Positions 10,263 to 20,322 are shown, counted from the stretch's first letter. The stretch: DNA of 51,955 nt from Chrysophaeum taylorii (GCA_029834535.1 JAQMWT010000068.1:1-51955); one strand, 5' to 3'. The notes: a model not told the origin generated them from the letters alone. A program made the numbers and translations.

Positions 10263-11690
10263 AATCTAGAGAAATATAGATATGCATCGCACGCAGATAT
10301 TCTACTGGACCAATTAACCTATTGTCGTGGCCCATCCTCCATCCACGCCCCTTCCTACAGATCGTGGATGATCTACAAACTATCCCCAAGCGCCTTTGGC
10401 CACCTAACCACGTATCCAAAGACTGGATCCGGTTGTTCCCCGATCCTCCATATGTCCCCGTTCCTAAGACTTTTGCACATTACTCTCGCACAGGTTCTGC
10501 TCAGCTCACAATGGCTGACCTTGAATCCCTCAATATGTTATTGCTTCGCCTTCACTCACAACAGGCTCACGAACAACGTACTCACTCTGTTCAATCCGAG
10601 TGTACTTATCATCAGTTGTGCTTTAAACGCTCCTCTATGGAGCCATTACCCAATGCAACACATCCTATACACGTCAAGGTTTTTACAATCCTCTATAACT
10701 TGTTTGCCAGCTTACATACTAACTCACCCACTCCTGTGTCCTATTACATAACCGTTTTCGAAACTAACCAACCGTCACACAGGTTATTACTTACAACCTC
10801 ATCAACATCACACAACTCCTACTTCTTACCTGGTGGCCACCATTCCGACGGCAACCTCACCATAGAGAACGCCACCAACAACCAAAAGACCCCCATCAAC
10901 GCCTTTGGGAGCACGTATACGTTCACTGCTTCCGACATCCCCCGCGACCGGGACAGGTCCATATATCTGGAGCCGTTTATAGGTTACTTGTGGATAGTCC
11001 AAGCCCTTCCCCAAGTTGGCTCCGCTACCACCTATGGCACCGCCATACAAAACCTCGTGTCCAGATGCGCTCTCATTATGCCTGGCTGCCTTACCTACAA
11101 GGCCACCGACAACTCTTTCGATTACAAGGATTCTCATTTTGCTCTGGAAGATCACCACTTATCTCATAGTCGCTATATATAGTATCTTCCTGGAAGTGAC
11201 CGCAAACTCGGTTATAAAATCCACTCAATGCTTGCTCCATTGCCAACCGTCCGAGGGTATGCCAATATTATTTTACTCGACCCTCGCAACGGGAAATTAC
11301 GCTACCCCACTCGACCGGAGTTGATTCGTGCTAACAACCACACCAAACAACAGGAATCCTTCCTCTTGTCTCTACGCCATGACCTTTGCTGTGATATGCT
11401 CAGCAATGCTCTGCCTGCCGGTACGTACAGCACTGTGTACAAGCACCTTTCGCTCCTCGTTGCCGATATTAAATCCCTTATGTCGAACCCTACCTTTCGA
11501 CATACTGCTGCAGTGACTAAGAAATCCTATGTATCCAGTTTCATGACCATTAATCAAGCTTCCACCACGTGCAGCACAGATACTTTGTCTTTAGCACAAG
11601 CTTTTGTGATGTCTATTTCCAGCAACTGCTTGACCGAAATGTCGTTAAACTACATATCTTCGTCCTACGAAGATACTCTCGTTACTCGTG
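10258..11690 (+). pseudogene. Copia element A C5 methyltransferase, C-terminal half (motif VIII to X)
   Basis: The resumed frame begins QSRE (motif VIII) but meets a TAG within a few codons. Frame 10322-11182 is the long target-recognition-like region, aligned throughout with element B: LLSWP, SRTGS, ESNQPSHRL, INAFG and LEP-(I/V)-(T/G)G-(Y/F)LW. Frame 11228 onward gives motif IX (RPELIRANN) and motif X (SNALPAGTY). Frameshifts lie at about 11190-11225. Similarity to B continues without gaps of note, so the whole long region is a stable part of this transposon family. Confidence 0.75.
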
Positions 11691-12640
11691 ATGATGAGGA
11701 TGCACCTCCAAGTGACCCTGCTGCGCACCAGGATGACGACGCACCGCCTTCCCCTGCCTTAGACACCGAACTCAAGTTCGATGTTCGACGCAAACGGCAT
11801 ATTCCCGCTCATCCAATTCCTCGTAAGTCCCTCGCACACGGATCCACCGAATATCTCAATGCCAAAGAACGTGCCAATCTCCTTCACCGGGTGCATCACT
11901 GCCCCGACAACGTCGCTGCCAAACCCCCCAACGTACTTGCTCGCCCTGGATTCTCTGCTTCTGACATACCATATCGCGACTTATGCACCGACTGCATCGC
12001 ACACAACAAGCGCCACCCGCACAAGCATTTCAATGCGACCAAGCCTTCTTTTGAGCAAACTCACAAAGCCGGCGAAGTCTGGGCGTGCGACGGCGGCTAT
12101 GTGACCATCCCATCCGAATGGGGAGGCTTCACACATATCATCAAGGAACTCATTTTGAAATTTCTCTTGGTGTACTTTACACGCACCACCAACGCCACGG
12201 AGTTCACTCAAGCTCTGGATTTTGTGTATGACTTCTGTCGTACACAACTCAATGTGCACATGCGCACCCTCTACTCCGATGCATTCAAGCCTTACTTTAG
12301 CCAGCACATTACCTCCCCGTGCCGCGTCGATAAGGGCATTCAACTCATTGCCTTCCCGCCGTACATGCACCACTTTAACTTTGAAGTTGAGTCTGCCATC
12401 GGTTTTATCGCCTCCGCCTCCTCAACTCGCCTTCGTTCTCTCCTTAATGCTCACTATCGTGGCGCCAAGATCGTGGAGCCCGCTATCATGTTCCCATGGG
12501 CGGTGATACACACCGTTCAAAGCTATAACCTTCTCCCGAACGCCACGCTCGAGCGCATATTCATCATGCTATTCTGAGTCCGCAACAGCTACTCTACAAC
12601 CAACTCAGCACTCCCCAACGCGATATGCTCAAGATTTTTG
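11691..12640 (+). pseudogene. Copia element A integrase (truncated)
   Basis: The frame ending at 12577 contains the zinc-binding region (HRVHHC, then LCTDCIAHNKRH), the first catalytic Asp in WACDGGYVTI, the second in LYSDAFKPY, and the third acidic residue in HHFNFEVESAIGFI. The triad therefore looks complete in this copy, unlike B where a frameshift precedes the Glu. The core ends with YPWAVIH-like and NLLPNATLERI segments, then a frameshift and the junction with gypsy DNA at about 12640. Integrase would insert the cDNA, but without RT this copy cannot act alone. Confidence 0.8.
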
Positions 12641-14297
12641 GCGCTGAATGTTGCCTCCTATTGGAGCCCCATGAACACCACAAGTGGGAACCGTGCCGCC
12701 GCAAACTCCGCGAGAGTCCACCAAAGCTTCGATGATCGTGTCCCTTGCCTTTTGGCACTCAGACGTCCACTCAAACTTAACGCCTTCAAGACACAATCGC
12801 CGAAGCGGCTCCACAATCTTCGAATGATTCTTCACATATCGGCGGCAATAGTTGCTCATGCCGATGAAAGATCGAATCTGGGTCTTCGGGGACGTGTTCG
12901 GCAACGTACCGGGAATCGGCATCTGCTGCAAAGCTTCTAACGTCTTTGGATTCGGCTTCAAGCCTTCCGGAGTCGAAATGTGTCCCAGAAACTCGATTTC
13001 ATCTTGGAGGAGGTGGAACTTCGAAGTTCGTCCACTACATCCTCTCTGCGCTAAATGGCACAGCACTTCAATCAAAACTTGTAAATGACGGTGTAGTTCA
13101 TCCGATCCCATCATAATATTGTCGACAAACGCGACCAAGTCCCTTATACATCCATGTGGACAAATCGGTAGCCATCTGCTTACAAAAGAGAGCTCCTGCT
13201 GTTTTTACTCCCAGAGGCACGCGCAAGAAACTATGGGCTCCAAGTGGACTAACCATCGTAACGGCGTCCTGAGCGGCGGCGTCCAAACGTAGGTTATGAT
13301 AACCCCATCGAATATCAATGCACGTCCGCCAACGGCGCATGGCAAGAAAAGCCAAAGCATCATCTTGACGAATATTCGGCCAACTGTCATTGACCAGCTG
13401 ATCATTGAGCTGACGCATGTCAACTGCAGCACGAAAGGCATTCGACGTCCCGGCCTCTGCTCCCTTCTTAGGCAGCATCAGTGCAGGGAATCCCCACGGA
13501 GAGTTCGCCGGTCGGATGACTCCATCGCGACACCACTCGGTGATCTGCTTTCTGATACACTCGAGCTTTGCTGGCGTCAACCTATAAGGCGTCATCTTGA
13601 TCGGTCGTGGGTTTGCGTCTTTAAATCGTAGAGAAACCGGTGGCGAGTCCACGGGTCTCATAATCGGATCAAAAAAGGCCCACGCGTATTGCACGCAGTG
13701 GCTCAACATCATCTTCGCATCCTCATCCAGATGCGGGTTGTCGGGAATTTCCAGTTCTCGAACAGCCTTTTCGACTTCTTCCTTCGTCGGAGTTGCGACT
13801 TTCATCGCCGCATTGTCCTTGACGTGCTCCGGAGTCTGCGGTAACGGTGCACCGTCCGCGTCGCGCGGCGCATCCTTCCATGGCACATCGAACTTTTCTT
13901 CGTATTTGAACCTCACCTCAGGGTGGCTCTTATTGATCTTTTCACCTTTGACGCGGACATTCGGCTCGCTCCTTACTTTCGGCTCCTGTTCAAGTTCAGG
14001 ATCCGGCGGAACGTCAACTTTTGATTGTCGGGGGGGCCCAGCAGAAAAAGCATGAGCCGTCCCCGGCGCATCAGTTGGAAGCGGAAGCATAGGAACTTCT
14101 GGCGGTTCCCATTTAGTGGGATCCTGGAGATCATCCTTTGACACCCACTTAACGACACGAGTACGCGTATTTAACAGCGGAATCTGTACGTGACGAAAGG
14201 TGGTGTCGGAAATTCGCAAATACTGCTCAAAGGATCGATCTGTCGGGCTGAACGCGGTCGACAGGACTTCGCCACTTTGGCGGAAACCTCTGGTCAC
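12641..14297 (-). pseudogene. gypsy copy 2 reverse transcriptase
   Basis: Frame 14297-13098 carries an upstream acidic/proline-rich extension (VDVPPDPELEQEPKVR) and the RT fingers and palm (PYRLTPAKLECIRKQITEWC, SPWGFPALMLPKK, CIDIRWGYHNLRLD, VPLGVKTAGALF). After a one-base insertion near 13141, frame 13138-12629 gives the catalytic box and the thumb (IEFLGHISTPEGLKPNP, SFIGMSNYCRRYV). The catalytic box reads FVDN, not FVDD, so one metal-binding Asp is lost; copy 1 still has FVDD. The sequence ends within the connection region before RNase H. Confidence 0.88.
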
Positions 14298-15200
14298 GGA
14301 GTTGTGCAGATCGACTGCTAAAAAATCGCAAGCGTGTCTGGAGGGACGACCGACGCTAAATGCTTGAACGAGTCTGTCTTAGAGAAGCCAGCCCAATCAT
14401 GGTCCAGCGGCATCGTGAGCAACTCGGCCGTCATCTCGAGAGTCAAAGGCTGAGTGTCCGAGCGGTGCGGTCCCAAACGAAGAGGAACTCGCGTAACGGT
14501 GTAAGCCGTATCTGTTGCTTCTCGGGACGAGCCTAGATTATTCAGCTGGAGCAGGTGGCGTTCATCAGCGTAACCTAAAGCTGTTGCATATTCGCACATG
14601 TCTTCGGAGCCTCTTGCAGGGTGCAGTGGGTGACTGGAAACCAACAGTCACACGCGAGAGATCATCAAAGTGGGCGTGATATCATGAAAATTGACGACGT
14701 ACACGTAAGGGTGTAAGCGCGCTATATAAGAAATAATAGGCGCCTCCTGTTCGATCAGCCACATCATGAAGCCAGCCATTTTGCACAGCTTCATCGTCCA
14801 ATTAGTGGCCGTAACTCCCCTGCCAACATCTCTGGATGTCAAGTTGCAGAGTGCTGAATGAACGCAGGGTGGAGACGCAACACACACCGACGATGACCAT
14901 TCCGCTTCAGGCAAAAAAAACTTGATCAATCGGAGGGTCGTGTCATATCGTCCGCAGAGCGTGTGCTGAACCACAGGTATTTTCGGAACTTTCATCTGGT
15001 GAATCTTGTTGGCAGCTGTTGAAGAGTCAAGAGCAAGGACGACTCGAAACGACGTCCCGCACAACTCATTCGCTCGTTGCAGTCCTAAAGTACTTCCTCC
15101 GGCGCCGCTAAAGAGCATCACGACCTTGCGATACGTGATCGGCACCCAGTGGACCTTTCAAACCTTCGGCGAATCTCGCCTTCTGTAACTTCTCGGCATT
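14298..15200 (-). pseudogene. gypsy copy 2 C5-cytosine DNA methyltransferase domain
   Basis: Frame 15145-14648 carries motif I (LFSGAGGST, residues 11-19), motif IV (ASPPC, catalytic Cys94) and the motif VI position (VVNFHDI, residues 150-156). After an in-frame TGA at 14648-14650 the same frame continues through 14644-14318. There a motif VIII-like segment (about 14500-14545) is followed at once by motif IX (PLTLEMTAELL) and motif X (KHLASVVPPDTLA). This order and spacing identify the family. The usual target-recognition region between VIII and IX is nearly absent. The catalytic Glu of motif VI is Val here and in copy 1. The domain joins the RT in phase except for extra T residues near 14320. 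Confidence 0.8.
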
Positions 15201-15652
15201 TCTTTTCCTCCTCGTCAGTTCGTCGGTCGAAATCGTCGTTACCGAGCGATTCTCAACGAGAGATTCTTAACGAGAATTCTTCGTCTTATCGGCAGAAGGA
15301 GACGCCTCCTGCACCGAGCTCAAAAGCATCGGTTCGGGAGCCGCATCGCCTTGAGTTCGATGGCTTGCGACCGAAACAGTGAATGATAGGCTAGCCTTGT
15401 CAGATTCGGCTTCACCATCCTTCGTTAAATCGTCGACCGTCTCAGCATTCAGCTCGTCATCAAAACGAACAATATCGCCCAAAGCGAGAACTTCACCTTG
15501 AGTAATCACGGTCGGCACATCCTGGGTAGAGGAGATCGCCTCTGAGCTGCGAACTTGTCATGATCCACAGGAGAAGAACACATTCCATTGACTACCCCAA
15601 GTTGCTCGTATCCAGAAGACGTAGCAACGAAAACTTGCCCGGTTTCCATGGG
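15201..15652 (-). pseudogene. gypsy copy 2 linker between protease and methyltransferase
   Basis: Frame 15518-15267 encodes an acidic, low-complexity stretch (TQGEVLALGDIVRFDDELNA, then a Glu/Ser/Asp-rich tail) equivalent to 1800-2060 in copy 1. I recognise no domain. Small frameshifts lie near 15540 and 15240. It seems to be a spacer between polyprotein domains. Confidence 0.5.
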
Positions 15653-16410
15653 CTATGAAAGAGTGACTGGCACGCAGCAAGTGCGCCCAGGCTCGACCTT
15701 CATCGTGCGCGCAGCGTAGGCTATCACTTCATAAGCATCGCTGTTCGAACTTTGAGAAGGCGTAACTGTAGGGACCCCCCAAGTCGTCGAAGCTCCCGCT
15801 CGTTTCGGCGGTGGACGCTGGAGGTCTTCAATCTTGCACAAGCGAGCGTAAACTCGGTTCTCAACTGTGCTCAGGCTCTTTTGCATCGCATGGTGCTGTT
15901 GCCCATAAACCTGAACTACCACGGGATTGCGCTCGTCATAAGTTGTTCTGAACGTCAAAATCGGAGAATCGACTCGTCGATCCTGCACCTTTAACTTCTT
16001 GCGCCCATAAGCGACTTGTGTGCGGAGAAACGCAATGCGATTTCGCGGGTAGTCCACTATGGCTCCCAACACCCGAATATCGCGCGCTCCCAGCAGAAAT
16101 AAGTGATTAGTATCGGCGACAATGGCAACCACTGGAACGGCCACGTCGTCCGCGAGCGCAATCCGTGGATAGTCGTCTTATTCAATCCTGACCCGTACAG
16201 GGTGCGCTCGACTGGAAGATCACCTCGGTCAAGGATGATATTATCCTTTGCCAGTTTTTCGACCATCCCATGACAAACATAGGAGACATCAGCCATTCCA
16301 TCCACGCCTAAAGTCGTTGCGAACTTCGGCCCGTCTCGTCGTCTGTAAATATGACCAACTATAAACGTAAGTGTACCAGGGTCCAAACAACCGATGGTGA
16401 TGAGGTCTTG
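15653..16410 (-). pseudogene. gypsy copy 2 aspartic protease (retropepsin-like)
   Basis: Two frames joined by a frameshift near 16145 form the domain. The N-terminal part, in the frame running 17592-16057, contains DPGTLTFIVGHIYRRRDGPK then GVDGMADVSYV, where Asp-Gly-Met replaces the usual Asp-Ser/Thr-Gly. The C-terminal part (16144 downward) contains LLGARDIRVLGAIVDYPRN, the closing psi-loop-like segment. A basic/proline-rich linker follows (15653-15890) that copy 1 lacks. Order and spacing suit a retropepsin, but the altered catalytic triplet makes activity doubtful. Confidence 0.6.
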
Positions 16411-17592
16411 CTCGATCCTTTTCCCATCGCTCGGCGAAAGTGCAGTGTGATGACATCGTATCTCCGGTTTCGCATCGCCCGGCACCTGCATCGTCACCGC
16501 TGCCATATCTGGCGTCCCACATCTCGCCTCTGAATGTATATTGGCGCTCGCCGCTTCGGCTGCTTCCTCATTCCCCAGTTTCGCTGACAACAAATTCTGA
16601 CGCTTCTCAATCGGAGGCACATATACTTCCTCCTTTATCTCTTCTGGCAATTTTCGTTCCTCGTCCATCAAACCGGACATTCCCGTCAACTTCTCCTCCA
16701 TCGGCGCCGCTGTGGTCTGCTCTGCTGCGACCAAAACTGTATCGGCTAAAACATCGGCTAAAACATCGGCTAAAACGGTCTCGGGGGGCCCCGTAGGAAA
16801 AGAAGACGTCGTCCCCGACGTCAACTCAAAAGGTCTAACGTCATCATCGGGAACTGCACTGCAAGACATACACATTGAAGAATGGGGGGACACTGGAACC
16901 TGCGGCATGGGTTCGTCGATCTCCGAGTCAGAGTCTTCCCAGTAGCGTGGAGAATCCAAAGTTGCATCTGATACTGCTTCCACATACGATGTATAAGGAC
17001 ACCGAACGATCCGAGCGTTGGTGGTATTTTGCTCCTGTTGCAAGCGATGGCTGCTCGTCACAGCGGCATCGGCAACATCATCGGAGACTCGGGCGGGGCG
17101 CGCCGTCGGGTAAAAGACAACTCCCGACAATGGCGGCGCTTCGCATAGAGATTGGAACGCGAAAGTTGCGCTCGAATGTCCCGAAATATCCTGATATCGG
17201 CCTCTGTCATTTTCGTCATCGCGCTGTCGATGACGTCTGCGCCGGCGCGAATTGCGACTAGAGCTCCGGCTATGGCGGTGACGGCGGGGGCTCGGGCTTG
17301 TTTTAGGAGTATTGGCCTTTCGATCTGGGCTCTTACTTCGATGTCGGCGCGACGATCGTCTAGAAGGTGATCGTCCGTCTCGCTGTCGTGTAGAAAACGA
17401 TTTGCTATCCTTGATGCCTCTGACCTCGCTCGCCATGGTCGCCATTGTGGTTCCAAGTTCGGTGAGGGCCGTTAGGATTTCATTAGTAGGCTCCGATCCC
17501 CGCGTGGCGTTCGCATGAGATGCATCATCACGCTTCTCCCAATCGGAACGCGATATGGGTTGCTTTTTGTATTTCCGAATGCGCTTCCACAT
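16411..17592 (-). pseudogene. gypsy copy 2 Arg/Ser-rich and acidic linker region
   Basis: The 17592-16057 frame starts with a basic stretch and has an SR-type tract (RSPSRRSSRRHRSKSPDRK, residues about 75-95, then SSSRNSRRRRRHRQRD). That is the composition of nuclear RNA-binding tails, and could bind RNA or act as a nuclear localisation signal. A long acidic, low-complexity part follows. A short internal repeat encoding VLADVLADVLAD is at about 16735-16770; copy 3 has a different number of units (39590-39670). No enzyme domain is seen. Confidence 0.6.
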
Positions 17593-18587
17593 CGCACAGT
17601 GATAACGGTCCGGATCGCGGTTGCAACCACGCGATTTCCGTGTTCATCTTCATCATGGGTAGACCATAAGTATCCGCACTCCTCGCACGTCTTCTTGCAC
17701 CACCAAAAAGGTTCTCGTAAGATCAGCGGAACCGTATTCCCAGACGGTTTATCCGCATCATGCTTAGCTTGTTGATCGGAAGTCATAGCTCGACCCCCCC
17801 GCCCTCGCGGCGGTTTATTTGGTTCGGATTGGAGGGGCCTTGGTCCTTCTCCTCCTCCATCAACTTCCGAAAGTCGTTCTCGAGTCGCGTAATAAGCGCC
17901 ACCATCGACTTAAAAGTCATAACTATCCGGGTGTCCGCTCCTCATAGTCCGCACATGGGCCCGTAAATCCTTAGACGCCAAACCACTGATAAGCTGGTCG
18001 ATGATATATCAACGTCATCCATCGTGCGGCTGGACTCGGTACAAAAGGCTAAAGCCTCATTCTGAAATTTGGTACAATACGTTTGTACGTGCCGCTCCCC
18101 AGTCTTCTTCGGAACTGAAGACTGAGTGACCTTCCGCAGCTTATCGAGCAGCTCCTGCTGCGTGCTCGGAGGTCGGCAAGTTGATCTAAAATAACCCAGA
18201 ATCTTATCACAGTAAGTCTTGTTGAGACGACGGATGCGCCGAATCGAGGCTCCATGCTCTTCGTCGTCAGCATCCAATTTCAAATAAAATGACGGACCGT
18301 GCGGTAGCTCATCGCAGAGCTCCTCGTATTTCCGCAAATGCTCCTCAAAAATTGGTGCAACGGTATCGCGTAAATGCACCGGTACTAGGCAACGTAATTT
18401 CTCGACCGAGTAATGGTCATCTGCCAAAGTATGCATCACCGCTGCCGAATCCAGATTGAATTGCCGTTGATCTCGGCCGTCGATGACGAGTTTGAAGTTG
18501 TCCGCCTTCGAACTGGAAGTGGGGCGACGAGACCGGCTCAAGTTGGCCTTCTCAAAGGCGTCCGCAAATGTCTGCGATAATCCCCGT
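17472..18587 (-). pseudogene. gypsy copy 2 Gag, central and C-terminal part
   Basis: Frame 18541-17942 reads like a gypsy Gag domain (YSVEKLRCLVPVHLRDTVAP, ILGYFRSTCRPPSTQQELLD, YCTKFQNEALAF). After a frameshift near 18000 the typical continuation (QLISGLASKDLRAHV, ALITRLENDFRKLM) is visible in another frame. Downstream, 17786-17700 encodes WWCKKTCEECGYLWSTHDED, a Cys-x3-Cys-x2-Cys cluster that may take the place of a CCHC knuckle. The upstream end is interrupted by the LINE-derived insertion and resumes at 18954. Confidence 0.7.
18576..18587 (+). repeat. Target-site duplication (left) of LINE-derived insertion
   Basis: GATAATCCCCGT, repeated exactly at 18954-18965. It marks a target-primed insertion into gypsy Gag. 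Confidence 0.85.
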
Positions 18588-18953
18588 GATAATTAACTAA
18601 CTAACTTCAGACCTCTCCCGAGCATGGGAGCCAGGCCGGACCGACAGGAGCCAGTCCGGAATCACGGGCCTGTAGACGAGGAGCGCCGAAAGGTCGGTCG
18701 GCGGAGAGTGACCATCAAGCTTGTCGCAATGCGACGAGGAGACCGCGATGTGACTGACAACCAACTCGCCGATAACCTTCCGTCTTCGCCCCCGGCCATA
18801 CCCCGTCCCACTGCGAACGTTCCGGCTACCAACCGGCCCGCCCGGGAGGCGAATAGGTGCCAACCTGCGCCGGGAGGGCGGATGCCCTCGCAAGGCTCAG
18901 AATTCATGAGGCACCGTCCTCCATCGCAACCGCAGTCGGCGATCAGGGTAAGG
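18588..18953 (-). mobile_element. Non-autonomous LINE-derived element (SINE-like, 366 bp)
   Basis: On the minus strand its 5' end resembles the 5' end and first about 35 codons of the LINE at 6767-10257 (RLPGGPVGSRNVRSGTGYGR against RLPGWPVSTRKVCAGMGFAR). Its 3' end resembles the LINE 3' end, including the segment coding PGSHARERSEVS and the TTAGTTAG tail. The endonuclease and RT are absent, so it must be moved by LINE proteins in trans. Exact 12-bp duplications flank it. Confidence 0.82.
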
Positions 18954-18965
18954 GATAATCCCCGT
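18954..18965 (+). repeat. Target-site duplication (right) of LINE-derived insertion
   Basis: GATAATCCCCGT, identical to 18576-18587. Confidence 0.85.
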
Positions 18966-19573
18966 AAAAATTTCGTACCTTCATCTTCAGTTTCCGCCCT
19001 ACCCGCAGTCTCCGTATCGACTCGGGGCGGAGGTTCATCCCCCGTTTCAGTGCTCCTTTCCGGTTCAGGCCGCCTCACGGGCGTTTCCGGTTCGGGTCGA
19101 CTCACGGGTCGTTCGCGGCTACTCTCACGACGCGTACGTTCGGCTAACAATTCATCTCGCTCACGACGAAATCGTTCAACCTCCTCACGTAGGGTCCTCG
19201 TTGTTTCGATCTCTTGCTGCAATGCGTCATTCAGCATATTGACTTCTCGTCGAGCCGCTTCTTCTTTAGCTTCAGCCCTTTCACGGGCAAATCGCTCAGC
19301 AAATCGTTCATTTTCGCGACATCACCGCTCGAGGTCTTCACGAAGTCGACTTCGGGTTACGGATCCGCGCTCAATCGTAACACGCTCGCCACGGTCCGGG
19401 GTCGTTGGACTCAACGGCGAAAAAATTGCGGTATCTGGAGGCACGTCAGGGGGCAAGTCAGCAACGTCGACTGCCTCGGCCTCTCGTAATTCACCTTCCT
19501 CGCGGCCTATCTCAGGGGCGGCGGGAAGCACTGGAGGAGATTCGTCCTCACGCACGTCCGCGTCTGTATCCAT
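18966..19573 (-). pseudogene. gypsy copy 2 Gag, N-terminal part
   Basis: The frame starts at Met 19573 (MDTDADVREDESPPVLPAAP), runs acidic to a TGA at 19322-19324, and continues in the same frame as a predicted coiled coil rich in Arg and Glu (REEVERFRRERDELLAERTR, about 19140-19200) and a Pro/Glu tail. It then meets the LINE-derived insertion. The start is chosen because it is the first Met after the leader and the acidic N-terminus begins there. An N-terminal acidic segment plus coiled coil could mediate Gag assembly. Confidence 0.6.
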
Positions 19574-20003
19574 ATTGTATCAATGTCGATGAGGAATCTC
19601 GAAACAAGTCCGGATTCGATCACTCGAAGTAATGCACGTTGTTCACAACAACGCTGTCTGTCGCTGTAAAAACAGCACTCACGGAATTCTGATCCGCTGG
19701 CAATCCAAAAATGCCCGTGGGTAGCCATCCCACTCGCTAACAGCTTCCGCCGTTCAGCTATACCAAAATCAATTCCCGGGTGAATGCGCTGCGATTTCCA
19801 ACTCGCACGCGTGTTCGTCGTCTCTCGGGACGCACGAACAAAACAAAGTCCGCGTATATTCTCAACGCAAACCGGTCCACTGTAACTCCGCGTGCTTGAT
19901 CAGGGCATACGTGCAAATCCGGACCACGTAATACAATACGTACGGCGGCACACGTTCGTCGGCGACCGATATAGTCGCACGATCTCATATCCTCCACCAC
20001 GTA
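19574..20003 (-). other. gypsy copy 2 leader between 5' LTR and Gag
   Basis: About 430 bases without a supported gene. On the minus strand it follows the LTR and primer site and precedes the Gag start codon, the position of the packaging leader. Confidence 0.55.
19983..19999 (-). promoter_or_regulatory. Candidate primer-binding site of gypsy copy 2
   Basis: The minus strand reads TGGTGGAGGATATGAGA four bases after the LTR end. It begins TGG as tRNA-primed sites do. The matching tRNA is not identified. Confidence 0.45.
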
Positions 20004-20322
20004 TGGCGGCACAGAAAAACCACTCCCGACCCCCGGGTGACAAAGGGGGTACTCACCGCCTCGTCCTAGACGTCACTGAACGAGGAAAACACGGACTCGG
20101 GATCGGATATGCTCGCCACACACCTTGTTCACGTTCACCGAGCCTCTCAACAAGATGGAGAAATGGTATATGATAGCAAGAATGCTACAAGGATGCTGCA
20201 AGATACGCTTCTCGCGAGGGAGAGGTATGATGTCACTAGGAAAGTAGGAAAAGGCGTCCCGTTGAACGGGTATCAAGCCTCGAGAAGGGAGGGTAGGCCT
20301 TAGCGGTCAGGAGTTGCCGCCA
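20004..20322 (-). repeat. gypsy 5' LTR (copy 2), 319 bp
   Basis: The minus strand begins TGGCGGCAACTCC and ends TTTTCTGTGCCGCCA, giving perfect 8-bp terminal inverted repeats TGGCGGCA/TGCCGCCA with TG...CA ends. The stretch 37438-37756 has the same length and is closely similar throughout. Both terminate at the same bases, which fixes the LTR boundaries. Confidence 0.88.

Larger units (their letters stand above)
2619..12640 (+). mobile_element. Ty1/copia-type LTR retrotransposon A (carries a DNMT domain), 3' truncated, LINE-interrupted
   Basis: This plus-strand element has the same order as element B: LTR end, primer site, leader, Gag, protease, C5 methyltransferase, integrase. It is clearly diverged from B at the nucleotide level. 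The element stops at about 12640, just after the integrase core, where minus-strand gypsy sequence begins, so RT, RNase H and the 3' LTR are missing. A LINE occupies 6767-10257. Several frameshifts and stops show it is dead. The 5' boundary at 2618/2619 is a junction with gypsy copy 1, and its LTR may be truncated there. Confidence 0.85.
12641..20322 (-). mobile_element. Ty3/gypsy-type LTR retrotransposon, copy 2 (carries a DNMT domain), 3' truncated
   Basis: Along the minus strand from 20322 the order is 5' LTR, primer site, leader, Gag, putative zinc motif, Arg/Ser-rich segment, aspartic protease, linker, C5 methyltransferase, RT. The element is cut at about 12641, shortly after the RT, where it meets copia A, so RNase H, integrase and the 3' LTR are missing. 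Frameshifts, in-frame stops and a LINE-derived insertion (18588-18953) show it is dead. Copy 1 and copy 3 are shorter versions of the same family. Confidence 0.88.

Noticed and set aside
1..20322. Gypsy copies 1 and 2 as two halves of one element split by copia A
   Set aside because: They cover overlapping parts of the same element (copy 1 equals about 13070-16600 of copy 2), so they are separate copies.
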